From an uncultured Clostridia bacterium (GTDB taxonomy: Bacteria > Bacillota > Clostridia > TANB77 > CAG-508), in contig CAKPRW010000075.1 of assembly GCA_934183045.1 (NCBI GenBank), positions 1 through 6,415 on the forward strand: 6,415 bases of DNA, read 5' to 3'. Shown here piece after piece: positions 5,475-6,415 of the stretch. The notes beneath the pieces were generated by a model. The model saw only the letters and a program-made list of their open reading frames with translations, was not told the origin of the DNA and did not search any database. The translations under genes were made by a program, and so were the position numbers. Within the stretch, counting starts at the first letter, position 1. Every line of letters begins with the position of its first letter.

Positions 5475-6415
5475 ATGTCAAGAAATTATTCAAAATCTTT
5501 ATATAGTCAATATGAAGATGTACTTAATGAATTAGAACAAAACAAAAATCTGTTAAAAGAAACTAATCAATTAGTTAAATCACTTACTAAAACTATTGAA
5601 TCACTTAACGGAACTATTGAACAATTAAAAAAAGAAAATGAAGAACAAGCTAGGGAAATACTGAGACTTAAAAACAAAAATAATAAAGATAGTTCTAATT
5701 TCTCTAAACCATCAGGTACAAATGGTTTTAAAAAAGTTATTACTAATCGCAGGGAAAAATCCAATAAAAGCCAAGGTGGCCAAAAAGGACACAAACCACA
5801 TTCTTTAAAAAATAAATTAAATCAATTTATTAGTTCGGGAAATGTTGTAGAAGAAATAATTGAAATAAATAAATAAAAATGAAAAAAACAAAAACAAAAG
5901 ATATATAGAAAAAAGAGTTATCGATATAAAAATAATTAAATGTATAAAAGTATATAGATATTATCCTTACGAAGACGGAAAATATTATATTCCAAAGGAA
6001 CATAACCAATATATAAAATATAGAAATACCATTAAAGTAATATCGATTTAATGAATAATCTGTATAATAGTACTGATGGAATTGCAAGGTTTATAAGTGA
6101 CATTACAAACGGTAGAATAAGTTTATCAAAAGGCACTTTAATAAACTGGAACAATGAATTTTCAAATAAACTACAAGATGAAATAGACCATCGAAAGTAA
6201 TCTACTTGATTCATATTATTTAAATCACGATGAATCTCAAATAAAAATAGATGGTGAAAACTATAATGTGTTGTGTGCGTGCAATGATAAGCACACAAGA
6301 CTATGGCCTAGTAAAAATAAATCACAGAATGCACTAGACACAATAGGTTTCTTACCTAAATTTAAAGATGTTATTGTTAAAGATGGGACAAAATTATACA
6401 ACAAATATGGTTGTT
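5475..6415 (+). pseudogene. IS66-family transposase, at least three frameshifts (3' end outside window)
   Basis: The gene starts at ATG 5475, 11 bases after AAGGAG. The first 66 residues form a leucine-zipper-like coiled coil (LLKETNQLVKSLTKTIESLN). Next comes the IS66 signature: KNNKDSSNFSKPSG, then GGQKGHKPHSL. The CxxC zinc-finger cysteines usual after this are not seen. The frame stops at 5874-5876. The family sequence resumes in frame +1 (about 5872-6048: RYIEKRVIDIK...YYPYEDGKYYIP), changes frame again (6048-6191: ISLSKGTLINWNNEFSNKL) and again (6193 to the edge). The last part carries HDES with the first catalytic Asp (codon 6229-6231) and VKDGT with the second (6382-6384). The glutamate lies outside the window. 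The coding sense is otherwise well kept, so decay is fairly recent. Confidence 0.9.

Larger units (their letters stand above)
5335..6415 (+). mobile_element. IS66-type insertion sequence, left part
   Basis: An IS66-like transposase gene with a left arm of about 140 bases; the right end lies beyond the window. The left boundary is placed near 5335-5347 because the host membrane-protein frame ends there and the terminator and transposase leader begin. No tnpA or tnpB precedes the transposase, so it would belong to the single-gene (ISBst12-like) branch. The terminal repeat and target duplication cannot be tested without the right end. The leader 5378-5474 is A/T-rich and holds AAGGAG (5458-5463) but no clear promoter. 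Confidence 0.65.

Noticed and set aside
5567..6298. Minus-strand open frames at 5567-5794, 5830-6087 and 6032-6298
   Set aside because: They are antisense to the IS66 transposase, whose family motifs are clear on the plus strand, and have no ribosome sites.
1..6415. tRNA, rRNA or CRISPR array
   Set aside because: No cloverleaf with the conserved T-arm, no rRNA core sequence, and no regularly spaced direct repeats were seen.

Overview
The window is very AT-rich. It has strong Shine-Dalgarno sites (GGAGG type), short intergenic gaps, overlapping start and stop codons, and TGA used as a stop. This points to a low-GC Bacillota genome, clostridial or a related gut-type lineage; the species cannot be named. 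All the host genes seen lie on the minus strand, and two insertion sequences on the plus strand interrupt them.

Reading the host genes in transcription order (right to left): a 3' remnant of a small membrane-protein gene lies at 5221-5343. Next is an operon starting at 5120: an XRE-type regulator with a long helical, TPR-like C-terminal region, then a 134-aa acidic protein one base after its stop, then a 59-aa basic protein that ends inside a terminator hairpin at 3410-3434. Past the first insertion sequence comes a second cluster: a 174-aa helical orphan (start 1750) preceded by a perfect 11-bp inverted repeat, a 120-aa orphan that overlaps it by ATGA, and an ABC exporter that runs off the left edge.

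The first mobile element (about 1858-3399) is IS110-family. Its transposase is broken by a stop codon and a +1 frameshift 40 bases apart, but the DEDD and serine motifs remain. The 200 bases upstream of it fold on paper into several long helices with internal loops, with a TATAAT box just before them. This fits the position and size of an IS110 bridge RNA. The second element (about 5335 to beyond 6415) is an IS66-type element. Its left end carries a strong terminator, and its transposase is broken by at least three frameshifts, each explicable by gain or loss of a short tandem repeat unit.

If the IS110 element is removed, the two host clusters sit about 140 bases apart in the same direction. 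Regulator, small proteins and exporter may therefore form one locus, possibly peptide-responsive. That is inference: the four small host proteins match no family I recognise.
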